Numbered from the stretch's first letter, positions 9,166 to 18,669 are shown. The stretch: 64,000 bases of DNA from UBA7328 sp002471345 (GCA_964011275.1 CAXGOB010000006.1:37875-101874); one strand, 5' to 3'. The notes: generated from the letters alone by a model not told the origin. Program-made: numbers and translations.

Positions 9166-10743
9166 TTAGAAGGCATCAATAAATTTCTTTCTTTTTTTTC
9201 TTTTGTGCTTTGTTATATGATATCCTTTCATAATCCATTTTCTAGTATCCTTTGGATCTATAACTTCATCAAATTCTAAAAAAGATGCTGCATTAATAGC
9301 TTTTCCTTTCTGATAAGCTTCGGCAACAAATTTTTCGTAGAGTTCTTGTTTGGCTTTTACATTTTTCACTGCTGCAAGTTCTTTTGAAAAACCAAGCTTT
9401 ACCGCTCCTTCTATACCCATTGCCCCAAATTCTCCACTAGGCCATGAGACCGTAAAAATTGAATCATGGAATCCTCCTCCTGCCATCGCCATTGCCCCTA
9501 ATCCATAAGCTTTTCTTAGCACTATACACATAAAAGGAACATCAAGGTGTGCTCCAACTAAAAACATTCTTGAGGTATGTCTTACTAATCCAGATTTTTC
9601 ATGATCTGGGCCGACCATAAATCCTGGAGCATCACACAAAGAAACGATAGGTATCCCAAATGCATCACATAATTGCATAAACCTTGCTGCTTTATCCGAA
9701 GCATCAGAATCAATAGCTCCGCCTAAATGCCTTGAGTCATTGGCGATAAGGCCAAAAGGATGGCCTTCAATCCTGATGAACCCTGTGAACATATTTCTTC
9801 CGAAATCAGATCGCAGCTCCATAGCACTATCTGTGTCGCACAAGGAGTGAATAATTTTCCTAATATTATAAGCATATTTTCTATCCTGAGGTATTAGGTC
9901 TCGAAGACTCTCTTGGTTGTTACAATTCCAATCTTTTAATGATCCTTGAAAATAGGAAATGTATTTTTTTGCTGTAGAAACCGCTTCTATTTCATCTTTC
10001 ACTGCAATGTCTACAACCCCATTTTCACGTTGCATTTGGATAGGCCCAACATCTTTTGGATGAAACCTACCGAGGCCTCCACCCTCTATCATAGCTGGCC
10101 CACCCATTCCTAACGAGATATTCTCTGTCGCTATAATCACATCAGAACAACCTGCTAAAGCAGCATTTCCTGCAAAGCAGTATCCTGATACTATGGCAAC
10201 TCTTGGTACTTGCCCATTAAGTCTAGCATATCCACTAAAAGTCTTAATATCCAGTCCTCCAAGATGCACCAAGTCCATATCTACATCTCCAGGTCGACCT
10301 CCTCCTCCTTCCACAAAAAATATGATTGGAATATTGGTTTCATTTACAATCTGAAGAAGTCTATCTGTTTTTTTATGATTAAAAGCACCTTGAGTTCCTG
10401 CAAGGACAGTGTAGTCGTAGCTTAGTACAGCACATTGGCTTCTTTCTTGAGGAAAAAATGCTCCATTAATTGATCCTACACCTGCTATTAAGCCATCAGC
10501 AGGAGTATTCTTCATCAGATCCTCCATCGTTCTACGCGTTCTTTGCGCAGCAACAGTAAGTGAACCGTATTCTAAGAAAGTTCCTTCGTCGACTAAATCC
10601 TTCACATTTTCTCTTGCGGTTCTTCCACCTTTAGAATGTCTTTTATTTACAGCTTCAGATCTCGAAGCATCGTTCAAAAATCGTTTCCTCTCTAGAAGTT
10701 CTTTCACATAAGGGTCTAAGTCTTTCTTTTCTCTCTTCGCCAT
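9166..10743 (-). CDS. acyl-CoA carboxyltransferase subunit
   Basis: A 525-residue carboxyltransferase of the propionyl-/methylmalonyl-/methylcrotonyl-CoA carboxylase beta-subunit family, which moves carboxyl between biotin and an acyl-CoA. Both crotonase-like halves are present: the N-terminal half with YDYTVLAGTQGAFNHKKTDRLL and the oxyanion-hole segment FVEGGGGRPGDVD, and the C-terminal half with DAPGFMVGPDHEKSG and AYGLGAMAMAGGG. Substrate specificity cannot be read. No biotin carboxylase or biotin carrier subunit lies next to it, so these must be encoded elsewhere or it is a decarboxylase subunit. It is the last gene of a three-gene minus-strand run, 17 bp after the MFS gene; the dehydratase at the head suggests CoA-thioester catabolism. 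Confidence 0.88.
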   Translation of the reverse strand: MAKREKKDLDPYVKELLERKRFLNDASRSEAVNKRHSKGGRTARENVKDLVDEGTFLEYGSLTVAAQRTRRTMEDLMKNTPADGLIAGVGSINGAFFPQERSQCAVLSYDYTVLAGTQGAFNHKKTDRLLQIVNETNIPIIFFVEGGGGRPGDVDMDLVHLGGLDIKTFSGYARLNGQVPRVAIVSGYCFAGNAALAGCSDVIIATENISLGMGGPAMIEGGGLGRFHPKDVGPIQMQRENGVVDIAVKDEIEAVSTAKKYISYFQGSLKDWNCNNQESLRDLIPQDRKYAYNIRKIIHSLCDTDSAMELRSDFGRNMFTGFIRIEGHPFGLIANDSRHLGGAIDSDASDKAARFMQLCDAFGIPIVSLCDAPGFMVGPDHEKSGLVRHTSRMFLVGAHLDVPFMCIVLRKAYGLGAMAMAGGGFHDSIFTVSWPSGEFGAMGIEGAVKLGFSKELAAVKNVKAKQELYEKFVAEAYQKGKAINAASFLEFDEVIDPKDTRKWIMKGYHITKHKRKKRKKFIDAF

Positions 10744-10760
10744 AACTTCGTTGGATATTA

Positions 10761-12074
10761 TTATATAGATTGAGAATCAATATGTGCGATTAACACTTCA
10801 CTTTCGGCTTTATAATGTTTTGCAGCAAGCAGAAAAAATATCATTGCAACAACTCCTGTCACAAGGGTAATGCAGAAAGCATACCTAAGAGATTCGGCAC
10901 CATATTGTGGAGATAAAAGATCGCTGACATATCCGATTAACAATGGCCCCAATCCTAATCCTATCGCATTTAAAATCAGAAACAAAATTGCAGAAGCTAA
11001 TGCTCTTTTCTTTGCATCTACCAGATTATGAGTAGCTGCTAAACAAGGAGCTAAAAACACAGCAGTAAACAAAGCTGTAAAGAAATGCAAACCAATAACA
11101 AGGGTTGTATTAGGAGAGAAAAACGATAGAAGAGCAAATGGCAAATTAATGATTCCTGCTACAATTGGAATCCAGAAATAAAAGCGAACATCCTTTTTAA
11201 CCATAAAATCTGAAAGAAAACCTCCTCCAAAAGTTCCCAGCATTCCTCCCAATCCAGTCACTAGACCTAAGGCTAATCCAATTTCGGAAATTGGCATTTC
11301 ATGAACTCTGGCTAGAAAAGGAGCAAACCAGTTACCTACTCCATAAGTACCAAAAGTATGAAGACCACAACCTAAGGCTAAAAAGACAAAAGATTTTTTA
11401 GAAAGCAAAAGCCAAATGACATCCCAAAACGAGGATTCTTCTGTTGTTTTTAAAGCTTGAGGGTCAGAATGACCTTTGGGTGGCTCTTTTACTGTGAAGA
11501 ACAAGACTAAAGCATATATAATCCCAGGTATTCCAATCGCCATGAAAGCCACACGCCATCCATAATTCTCATCAATCCAACCTCCTAACGCATACCCGAA
11601 TAAAATACCGATATATATTCCCATAGAATATACAGAGAGAGCAGTTGCACGCTTATCTGGAGGAAAATAATCTGATATGATAGAATGTGAAGGAGGACTT
11701 CCTCCAGCCTCTCCTACTCCCACCCCAAGCCTCGCAAGAGCTAATTGGAAGTAGTTTGTGACAAATCCTGAAAGTGCTGTCATGAGACTCCAAATGGCCA
11801 GAGAACCAGCCACTATATTTTTTCTATTGCTCTTATCAGCCCATCTAGCTATTGGAATGCCTAAAATGACATAAAATGCGGCAAACATCAATCCAGTAAG
11901 AGCACCAAGTTGAGTATCCGAAAGACCCAATTCTGCTTTGATGGATTCTTGTAAAATTACCAGCAGTTGTCGATCTAAAAAGTTGAAGGTATAAACACCT
12001 GTCAAAACCAAAAGAATATACCCTTTGTACTTATTAGAAAAAATAGGATCAGAAGAAGAACTAGATTGGCTCAT
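10761..12074 (-). CDS. Spinster-like MFS transporter
   Basis: A twelve-helix major facilitator transporter of about 437 residues. FNFLDRQLLVILQESIKAELGLSDTQLGALTGLMFAAFY is the signature opening of the Spinster-like/aromatic acid-type MFS group; GIPIARWADKSNRKN is the loop 2-3 MFS motif and RLGVGVGEAGGSPPSHSIISDYFP is transmembrane helix 4. I use the ATG at 12074 instead of one nine codons upstream because the hydrophilic start MSQSSSSSD fits the family better. It lies 114 bp after the dehydratase gene and 17 bp before the carboxyltransferase gene, so it probably carries the carboxylic acid fed into that pathway; the substrate is inferred from context only. Confidence 0.85.
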   Translation of the reverse strand: MSQSSSSSDPIFSNKYKGYILLVLTGVYTFNFLDRQLLVILQESIKAELGLSDTQLGALTGLMFAAFYVILGIPIARWADKSNRKNIVAGSLAIWSLMTALSGFVTNYFQLALARLGVGVGEAGGSPPSHSIISDYFPPDKRATALSVYSMGIYIGILFGYALGGWIDENYGWRVAFMAIGIPGIIYALVLFFTVKEPPKGHSDPQALKTTEESSFWDVIWLLLSKKSFVFLALGCGLHTFGTYGVGNWFAPFLARVHEMPISEIGLALGLVTGLGGMLGTFGGGFLSDFMVKKDVRFYFWIPIVAGIINLPFALLSFFSPNTTLVIGLHFFTALFTAVFLAPCLAATHNLVDAKKRALASAILFLILNAIGLGLGPLLIGYVSDLLSPQYGAESLRYAFCITLVTGVVAMIFFLLAAKHYKAESEVLIAHIDSQSI

Positions 12075-12188
12075 AAAAACAATTTCATACTTGTGGCACA
12101 AAAGGTAAGAATTTCAAATTCATTATTCCTTACTCTTACCAATCAGCAATAGGAAATGTGACGTTTTTTAATGCATTTTGATAAATAA

Positions 12189-13715
12189 TTACTTGATTAC
12201 TTTGAATACTCTAGCAAAGTAGCCACCCATTTCTTCCACTATATTTTCTTTATTCTCTTTGATTCTTATTCCTGCAAGTATCTTGGCTAATCTTTTTTTG
12301 TATTCCATTTGCGCCATTCTTGAAATTTGTATTCTTTGTGCTTGGGGAGATCCAGCTCCATGCATACTCTCAGTAAGATATCCTACTGCATTCCTTCCCA
12401 AAGTCATATTTTCGATTAATCTCAGAATGCGCATTCTATCTTCTGTGCTCACATCTGCTTTTCCCTTAAGATATTTCTTTACAAGCTTCCCAATTTCAGG
12501 ATGATTCAAATCCTTCTCGGAAGGCATTGTTGCTACCAGCCCTCCTCCTAAATCCTGAGCTAATCGACTTATATCATATGGAAGTTTAGTAACATGATGT
12601 TTACATACATTAGCTAGCATTGGATCGCACATATAACATCCAGATTTCATTTCATAACCTTGGTAAGATGCAGCTATTCCAGTGGCATAGATCGTCTCAT
12701 TAAGGTGCGTCATCTCTACTAACTTGTCCTTAATGTGTGATGCTTTGGGAACACCATTCATATCGGCTATTGCTCCTGCCGCTCCAATTAGCACATCCCC
12801 TACTCCGCTCTTGCAGACATAACTTCTCCTATGATAATTGGTAAATCTTTCTACCAGCAAAGAGGCAAAATCATACTCACCATCCATGAAAATGTGATCA
12901 TTTGAAATGAACACATCTTCAAAAATGACCATTGCTTCTTGTCCTCCATATTGGGCATTTCCAACGTCTATATCTCCACCCTCCATACTTCTTCTATCAC
13001 AACTTTGTCTACCATAGATATAAGTAATACCATCAGCATCAACAGGTACAGCTCCAATAATTGCAAATTCTTTATCCTCCTCTTGAAGTCTAATCGTAGG
13101 CATCACAATCATCCAATGAGAATTTATACATCCAGTCTGATGAGCTTTAGCACCTGTAATGTAAACTCCCTTATCTGATCTTTTTGACACCCTCACATAC
13201 ATATCTTGATCCTCTTGAGCATGAGGAGGAAGTCCTCTATCACCTTTTACATCTGTCATTGCTCCACCAACTACATAATTATACTTATGCATTTCAGTTA
13301 AGAAGGATATAAGTTTCTGATGATAATTTGTCCCATACTTGTCATCAATTTCAAATGTCGTAGAATGCAAAGCATTGAAAGCGTCCATCCCAACACACCT
13401 TTGAAAACATGTACCAGTAAGTTGACCTAATTTTCTTTGCATCTTATTTTGCATCACAAGATCCTCAGCACTCTCGGAAACATGCAAAAACCTACTTATT
13501 CTTTGACCGGTTAGAGGTGAGATAACTGAAGCTAAATCAGGGTTTTCTACCGCTAAGTCATAGGTTTTAGCAAGAGCATTTATAGATGGTCTAATCGTAG
13601 GATGGTCTACATAGTTATCTACCTTTTCTCCAAGTAAATAAATATTCAGTTTTCGATTTCTCAAAGAATTGACATAATCTTCTCCTGTGACTATTTTCTT
13701 CATTTTCTTCTGCAT
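12189..13715 (-). CDS. abfD: 4-hydroxybutyryl-CoA dehydratase / vinylacetyl-CoA isomerase-like flavoprotein
   Basis: A member of the HpaB/AbfD family. AbfD converts 4-hydroxybutyryl-CoA to crotonyl-CoA using FAD and a [4Fe-4S] cluster. Residues known to matter in the clostridial enzyme have visible counterparts: cluster cysteines C103 and C107 (GTCFQRCVG), T194 (AHQTG), E260 (QEAMVIF), H295, Y299, C301 and K302 (YHRRSYVCK). The cysteines argue against a simple 4-hydroxyphenylacetate monooxygenase. The H295-C301 spacing is one residue shorter than the H292-C299 I recall for the clostridial protein. At 508 residues it is full length. It heads a run with an MFS transporter and an acyl-CoA carboxyltransferase. 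Confidence 0.78.
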   Translation of the reverse strand: MQKKMKKIVTGEDYVNSLRNRKLNIYLLGEKVDNYVDHPTIRPSINALAKTYDLAVENPDLASVISPLTGQRISRFLHVSESAEDLVMQNKMQRKLGQLTGTCFQRCVGMDAFNALHSTTFEIDDKYGTNYHQKLISFLTEMHKYNYVVGGAMTDVKGDRGLPPHAQEDQDMYVRVSKRSDKGVYITGAKAHQTGCINSHWMIVMPTIRLQEEDKEFAIIGAVPVDADGITYIYGRQSCDRRSMEGGDIDVGNAQYGGQEAMVIFEDVFISNDHIFMDGEYDFASLLVERFTNYHRRSYVCKSGVGDVLIGAAGAIADMNGVPKASHIKDKLVEMTHLNETIYATGIAASYQGYEMKSGCYMCDPMLANVCKHHVTKLPYDISRLAQDLGGGLVATMPSEKDLNHPEIGKLVKKYLKGKADVSTEDRMRILRLIENMTLGRNAVGYLTESMHGAGSPQAQRIQISRMAQMEYKKRLAKILAGIRIKENKENIVEEMGGYFARVFKVIK

Positions 13716-14015
13716 CTTTTAGCGAGGTGAAAAGATAGAACTAAATGTTGGAGACTGAGTTAACTTGGTATTAGAAGAGCTAAATAAAATAGTATCATAT
13801 TTCAATCCCCTCTGATTTGATAAGTTCATCAATTTTCTATCGATATCATTTCAGATCAACATTTAAGGATAAATATCTGTCTTGAATATCAATTCTGTAA
13901 ATTATTATTTTTCAGACTTGAATATTTTACGCACTACTTTCACTGTTGATATTAAAATATTAACAATTTGTTTTTTGCATGTACCTTTGCATTATTATTT
14001 ATTGAAAAAACTACT
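13716..14015. other. intergenic region before the Oar-like receptor
   Basis: About 300 bp between the divergent abfD-like gene and the TonB-dependent receptor. I see no coding sequence in it. Its right end carries the -7 element listed separately; the rest is AT-rich and holds no repeat or hairpin that I can support. Confidence 0.4.
13982..13989 (+). promoter_or_regulatory. -7 promoter element of the Oar-like receptor gene
   Basis: TACCTTTG followed by CA matches the TAnnTTTG element. No good TTG lies at the usual distance (the nearest is 11 nt upstream). Its place fixes the start: the open frame runs through this element from 13968, so translation should begin at the TTG at 14016. Confidence 0.5.
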
Positions 14016-17000
14016 TTGAAAAATTGTCTCATTTTAATATTTGCTCTGATGCTATGCATTAATGCAAATGCTCAAATTACCACAGCAAGTATGACTGGTA
14101 AAATATTTAGTGCTGATGATGCATCATTAATTGGAGCGACTGTAACAGCTACTCATGTTCCATCAGGTACGTTTTATGGTGTGTCCACTCTTGATAATGG
14201 CACATATAACATACCTAATATGAGGGTAGGTGGACCATATAGAATAGAAACTAGTTTTCTTGGATACTCAAGCGATGTTCAAGAAGATATTTTTCTTTCA
14301 TTAGGTCAAAAATTGAATCTCAATATAGAACTTAAGACCGAAGGGGTTACTGTAGATGAAGTAGTAATTATAGGAATTACAGATCCCATTCTTAATGGTG
14401 ATAAGACCGGTGCATCTACCACAATTGGAAGAGATCAGCTTCAAAATCTGCCCACTATATCAAGATCAGCTGATGATTACACGAGACTCAATCCTATGTC
14501 TGCAGAAGGTGGTTCATTTGCCGGAAGAAATGATCAATTTAACAACTACAGTCTAAATGGTACAATATTTAATAATCCTTTTGGTCTCGATGCTGCAACT
14601 CCTGGAGGACAATCTGATGCTCAGCCTGTTTCCCTAGATGCTATAGATCAAATAAGTGTAAACATTGCTCCATATGATGTTACCCAATCTGGATTTACAG
14701 GGGCAAGTGTGAACGCTGTAACAAAATCAGGTACAAACAATTTTGAAGGAACGGCATATGGTTTTTTTAGAAATAGTGGAATGACAGGTGGAAAAGTAGA
14801 TGGAACTGATGTTCCAAAAGGTGATCTTTCATCTACTCAGTACGGATTTGCAGTAGGAGGGCCTATTGTGCAAAACAAAGTTTTCTTCTTTGCTAACCTT
14901 GAAGTTACAAAGCGATCAGATTTAGGTTCTTTATTTGAACCAAATTCCGGATCGGGGGCAAGCAATGAATCTAGAGTTTTAGCAAGTGATATGCAAATGA
15001 TTTCTGATTTGCTCAGATCTGAACATAATTATGAGACAGGTGCATTCTCAAATTTTAGATACAATAGTGATAATACGAAAGCATTGATAAAATTAGATTT
15101 TAACTTAAATAAGAATCACACTTTATCCGCAACGTATAATTTCCTTGATGCATTTAAAGAACAACCTGCACATCCATCTGCTATCGGTAGAAGAGGTCCT
15201 GATAATATCACCTTACAATTTCAAAATAGTGGCTATAGAATCAATAATAAAATCAATTCTGGTATTGTAGAACTCAAATCCATTTTAGGAGACAATATGG
15301 CAAATAACCTGCAAATAGGTTACACCTCTTTTAGAGATCACAGAGATCCTTTTTCTGAACCATTTCCTGTATTAAACATTGCAAAAGATGGTATCAATTA
15401 CATTATTGCGGGTCATGAGCCATTCTCAGTTAATAATGTACTTGGACAAGATGTACTTCAGGTTAAAAACATTTTCAATTTATATGCTGGAAAGCATACT
15501 TGGACATTCGGAACTGCTTTTGAAAGGTTTAATTTTGATAATTCTTTCAATTTAACATCATATGGGTTTAGAGTATTCTTTCCAGGTGTAGATATAGCTG
15601 ATGCCCCTGATTTAATAAGATCTGCTGATTTTGTAGGTGAGGTTCTAGCAGCTAGAGATGCCTTTTCCAATAATAATTCTAATGACTCATGGGCTCTTGC
15701 AGAAACAAATTTAGGACAATGGTCAGCTTACATTCAGGACGAAATACAAGCCAATGATCAATTGTCATTAACATTTGGCCTTCGATTTGATCTACCTTTA
15801 TATTTCAACACTGCTGATTTAATTCAGGAAAATATCGATAGAAAAGGAGGCGACATTTCGGCTGGTGGTGTATATGCCCCTGATGTAACTTATTACAATG
15901 CTGATGGTGATGCAGTACAATACAACCATACAGACCTTCCAACTGGCAATATTCTAATAAATCCAAGAATCGGTTTTAACTACGATATGAATGGAGATAG
16001 AACTACTCAACTGAGAGGTGGAACAGGCCTATTCGCAGGAAGGTTTCCTGCAGTGTGGATTGGTAATCAAGTGGCTAACCCAGACTTCTTCTTCTATAAT
16101 ATGACAGATCCAGACTTCAAATTTCCACAAGTCTGGAGAACAAGTCTAGGATATGATACTAAAATTGGAGAATGGACAGGAACGGTAGACCTACTTTATA
16201 CCAAAGACCTCCAAGCTCAGATGGTACAAAATCAAGGATTGAGACTACCAGGTGGAACACTATCCGGAGTAGATAATAGGCCTGTTTATAGAGCTGAAGA
16301 TAGAGCTCAGGGACCTTTTGGAGGATCTACAAACGCATATGTTTTCACTAATACAACAAAAGGGTATTCCTTCAATGCATCGTTTCAAATGCAAAGATCA
16401 TGGGGCAACAACTTCGCTATGATAGGCTATAATTACTTGAAAGCTGAAGAAGTAAATTCTATTGATGCAGAAATTTCATCAGATGCTTATGATCGTAATC
16501 CAGCGAATATCAGTCATACAAACCAAGCAGATTTAGCCAATTCTTTGTATGGTAATCAACACAGATTAATTGGAGCTTTCTCAAAGAAATTTGAATATGG
16601 TACTAGATTAGCGACAACAGTGAGTCTATTTGCAGAATATGCAAAAGGAGGAAGGTATAGCTATGTATATGCTGGTGATATTAACAATGATGGATCAGTA
16701 TTAAATGATCTTCTCTATATTCCTACTGACGGAGAAATTGATCTAATGACATTTTCTGGAGATAATTCCAGCCAAGCATCTCAAAGATCAGCTTTCAAAT
16801 CATACATTGCCCAGGACGGTTATCTTTCTGAAAAAAGAGGAGAATATGCTGAGAGATATGGAGCACTGTCCCCATTGTATTCTCAATGGGATTTAAGAAT
16901 ACTACAAGATGTGGGTATATCTGATGGAAATAAGTTTCAAATTAGTCTTGATGTACTAAATATTGGAAATTTGATAAGTAGTTCATGGGGAGTAAGACAA

Positions 17001-17162
17001 CGAGCTACCACTACTGGATTGGCGCAACCAATTGCAGTGAATGCTTCAGGTGATTCTCCGGTATACACTTTTAATCAAGCACAAACATCTACTTTCTTTA
17101 ATGATTTCGGGTTGAACAGCAGATGGCAAGCACAAATTGGCTTGAGGTATATTTTCAAATAG
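14016..17162 (+). CDS. Oar-like TonB-dependent outer membrane receptor
   Basis: An outer-membrane beta-barrel receptor of about 1048 residues in the Oar/carboxypeptidase-regulatory-like group. A signal peptide (start TTG at 14016, giving MKNCLILIFALMLCINANAQ) is followed by an Ig-like carboxypeptidase regulatory domain (MTGKIFSADDASLIGATV ... GTYNIPNMRVGGPY), a plug domain with TonB-box-like VDEVVIIG and the SVNAVTKSGTNNFEGTAYGFFRN segment, and a long barrel ending in an aromatic-rich strand with terminal Phe-Lys. Oar proteins are large TonB-dependent barrels first described in myxobacteria; substrates are mostly unknown. The open frame extends upstream to 13968, but that codon precedes the -7 element. 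A strong terminator follows, so it is probably monocistronic and separate from the lipid locus. Confidence 0.87.
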   Translation: MKNCLILIFALMLCINANAQITTASMTGKIFSADDASLIGATVTATHVPSGTFYGVSTLDNGTYNIPNMRVGGPYRIETSFLGYSSDVQEDIFLSLGQKLNLNIELKTEGVTVDEVVIIGITDPILNGDKTGASTTIGRDQLQNLPTISRSADDYTRLNPMSAEGGSFAGRNDQFNNYSLNGTIFNNPFGLDAATPGGQSDAQPVSLDAIDQISVNIAPYDVTQSGFTGASVNAVTKSGTNNFEGTAYGFFRNSGMTGGKVDGTDVPKGDLSSTQYGFAVGGPIVQNKVFFFANLEVTKRSDLGSLFEPNSGSGASNESRVLASDMQMISDLLRSEHNYETGAFSNFRYNSDNTKALIKLDFNLNKNHTLSATYNFLDAFKEQPAHPSAIGRRGPDNITLQFQNSGYRINNKINSGIVELKSILGDNMANNLQIGYTSFRDHRDPFSEPFPVLNIAKDGINYIIAGHEPFSVNNVLGQDVLQVKNIFNLYAGKHTWTFGTAFERFNFDNSFNLTSYGFRVFFPGVDIADAPDLIRSADFVGEVLAARDAFSNNNSNDSWALAETNLGQWSAYIQDEIQANDQLSLTFGLRFDLPLYFNTADLIQENIDRKGGDISAGGVYAPDVTYYNADGDAVQYNHTDLPTGNILINPRIGFNYDMNGDRTTQLRGGTGLFAGRFPAVWIGNQVANPDFFFYNMTDPDFKFPQVWRTSLGYDTKIGEWTGTVDLLYTKDLQAQMVQNQGLRLPGGTLSGVDNRPVYRAEDRAQGPFGGSTNAYVFTNTTKGYSFNASFQMQRSWGNNFAMIGYNYLKAEEVNSIDAEISSDAYDRNPANISHTNQADLANSLYGNQHRLIGAFSKKFEYGTRLATTVSLFAEYAKGGRYSYVYAGDINNDGSVLNDLLYIPTDGEIDLMTFSGDNSSQASQRSAFKSYIAQDGYLSEKRGEYAERYGALSPLYSQWDLRILQDVGISDGNKFQISLDVLNIGNLISSSWGVRQRATTTGLAQPIAVNASGDSPVYTFNQAQTSTFFNDFGLNSRWQAQIGLRYIFK

Positions 17163-17184
17163 AAAGACTCAATAAATAAATGCC

Positions 17185-17222
17185 AAAAATCGTCGACATT
17201 ATTAGATATGTCGGCGATTTTT
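17185..17222 (+). terminator. strong intrinsic terminator after the Oar-like receptor
   Basis: A 15-bp stem with a single G-T mismatch: AAAAATCGTCGACAT (17185-17199) pairs with ATGTCGGCGATTTTT (17208-17222) across an 8-nt loop, then TTGATTT. The A-rich/T-rich flanks make it usable in both directions. Confidence 0.85.
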
Positions 17223-17264
17223 TGATTTAAATTATCTTCTTAACTTAAACGCTAAATTTCGATC

Positions 17265-17762
17265 ATGCCTGATAATAAAAATACTGCCTCTTTTATGATA
17301 CGATTCACCCAACAATTTTTTGAGGATAATACAGGTGAAGAAAATGTACAATGGAGAGGTAAAATCTCCCATATACAAGGTGGAAAAGAGAAAAACTTCT
17401 CAGAACTTGAGGACGCATTATCATTTATTCAAGAAAATCTCACTTCACTGACACTTTCATCCACTTCACATAAGACTAAAGAAGAACAAGACGGGCTCTT
17501 GAGTAAAAGTTTTGACATTTGGAAAAAAATGGCCAAAAACGCTCCAAAGATGATGATGGAGACTATCAAAGATCCACAAGCACAAGTAGCAAATATTAAG
17601 GAACAACTCACTGATGTAGGCGAAGAAATTGGACAAAAATTAGAAATTGACTCTTGGAGAACAGCTTCTAGATCAGATATTCAAAATATCTTATCAGAAA
17701 TGAAATCCATTTCAGACAAGATTGTTCTTCTAGATAAAAAAATTGACAAAATAAAAAGCTAG
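17265..17762 (+). CDS. helical coiled-coil protein, possibly granule-associated (hypothetical)
   Basis: A soluble 165-residue protein I cannot assign to a named family. The N-terminal half contains a small fold, MIRFTQQFFEDNTGEENVQWRGKI ... LEDALSFIQENL. The C-terminal half is amphipathic helix: DIWKKMAKNAPKMMMETIKDPQ, then a coiled coil from about residue 105 to the end (IQNILSEMKSISDKIVLLDKKIDKIK). That architecture resembles phasins or the helical partner subunits of storage-polymer synthases, but only in general terms. It opens the lipid-storage locus just after a strong terminator, 25 bp upstream of the SARP-like regulator with which it probably forms an operon. No signal peptide, so cytoplasmic. 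The role is inferred from context. Confidence 0.6.
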   Translation: MPDNKNTASFMIRFTQQFFEDNTGEENVQWRGKISHIQGGKEKNFSELEDALSFIQENLTSLTLSSTSHKTKEEQDGLLSKSFDIWKKMAKNAPKMMMETIKDPQAQVANIKEQLTDVGEEIGQKLEIDSWRTASRSDIQNILSEMKSISDKIVLLDKKIDKIKS

Positions 17763-17787
17763 AGAATCAAAATCATAGCATTTTACA

Positions 17788-18603
17788 ATGTCAGAAAACT
17801 TCAATGAAATAGAGAGTCTTATTAAGGATAATCCATCTAAGGATCTAAGACTCTATACATTAGGAAGGTTTGAAGCAATAGTAGAAGGTTACAGTGTTGA
17901 TAAAAAATATTGGGGTCGAGATAAAACGCTCCAACTCCTTCAATTCCTGATTAATGCACGTCACAGAGGCGGTCTTCATAAAGAACAAATTGTTAATCGA
18001 CTATGGGAGGATTCAAACAAAGTATCAGGAGACAGAGATTTCAAAGTAGCCATGCATGGTATCAATAAAGCCCTCGAACCAAATCGACCAAACAGAACTG
18101 ACCCCAAATATGTATTAAGACAGGGACTCACTTATCAGCTTAACATGGAATATATCTGGCTTGATCTAGACATCATGGAAAAGCTTATTGAAATGGGAAA
18201 CAACTTTATTAACAATCAAAAAGATAAGGCCATTCAAGCTTACACTGCAGCAATAAAGCTATATGAAGGCCCCTTCTTACCAGAAAGAATGTATGAAGAT
18301 TGGTGCAGTGAAGAAAGAGAAAGAATCCAAGTAATAACATTAAGTGGAATTATCAATCTGGCTGAATTATTGATTCCGTCCAATCCTATGGAAAGCATCC
18401 GATTGTCAAAGAGTGCCTTACTTATAGACAAAACTTGGGAAGATGCATACCGTATTCAAATGGAAGCCTATCTCGTGAATGGTAACAGACCTCAAGCTTT
18501 AAGAACATATGCTGAATGTGAAAAGGTTTTGGATGAAGAATTCGGAATATCTCCTTTACCAAGAACAAAAGCTCTCCTTAAAAGTATTGAACAAATAAGT
18601 TAA
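17788..18603 (+). CDS. SARP-like transcriptional activator with BTAD domain
   Basis: A 271-residue regulator with the architecture of Streptomyces antibiotic regulatory proteins. An OmpR-like winged helix-turn-helix (LYTLGRFEAIVEGYSV; LQLLQFLINARHRGGLHKEQIVNRLW; YVLRQGLTYQLN, about residues 20-118) is followed by a bacterial transcriptional activation domain of TPR-like helices (about 120-270; AIQAYTAAIKLYEGPFLPE, EDWCSEERERIQ, ALRTYAECEKVLDEEFGISP). SARPs activate promoters through heptamer direct repeats next to the core promoter; such repeats occur before the two downstream phasin-like genes. There is no ATPase or sensor domain, so control may be through its own level. The regulator type is clear; its targets are inferred. 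Confidence 0.85.
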   Translation: MSENFNEIESLIKDNPSKDLRLYTLGRFEAIVEGYSVDKKYWGRDKTLQLLQFLINARHRGGLHKEQIVNRLWEDSNKVSGDRDFKVAMHGINKALEPNRPNRTDPKYVLRQGLTYQLNMEYIWLDLDIMEKLIEMGNNFINNQKDKAIQAYTAAIKLYEGPFLPERMYEDWCSEERERIQVITLSGIINLAELLIPSNPMESIRLSKSALLIDKTWEDAYRIQMEAYLVNGNRPQALRTYAECEKVLDEEFGISPLPRTKALLKSIEQIS

Positions 18604-18634
18604 TCCTTCTTTTATCTTAATACCATTCAACACC

Positions 18635-18669
18635 TGTAACTCAGCTGTAACTATCGACTTTCATCTTTG
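18635..18669 (+). promoter_or_regulatory. SARP-type direct repeat and -7 element before phasin-like gene 1
   Basis: TGTAACT-CAGC-TGTAACT at 18635-18652: two identical heptamers with an 11-bp period. Exactly 9 bp later comes CATCTTTG (18662-18669), one base off TAnnTTTG. The identical 18-mer with the same 9-bp spacing occurs before the next gene. No TTG element is evident at the normal position, as expected for an activator-dependent promoter. Confidence 0.75.
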
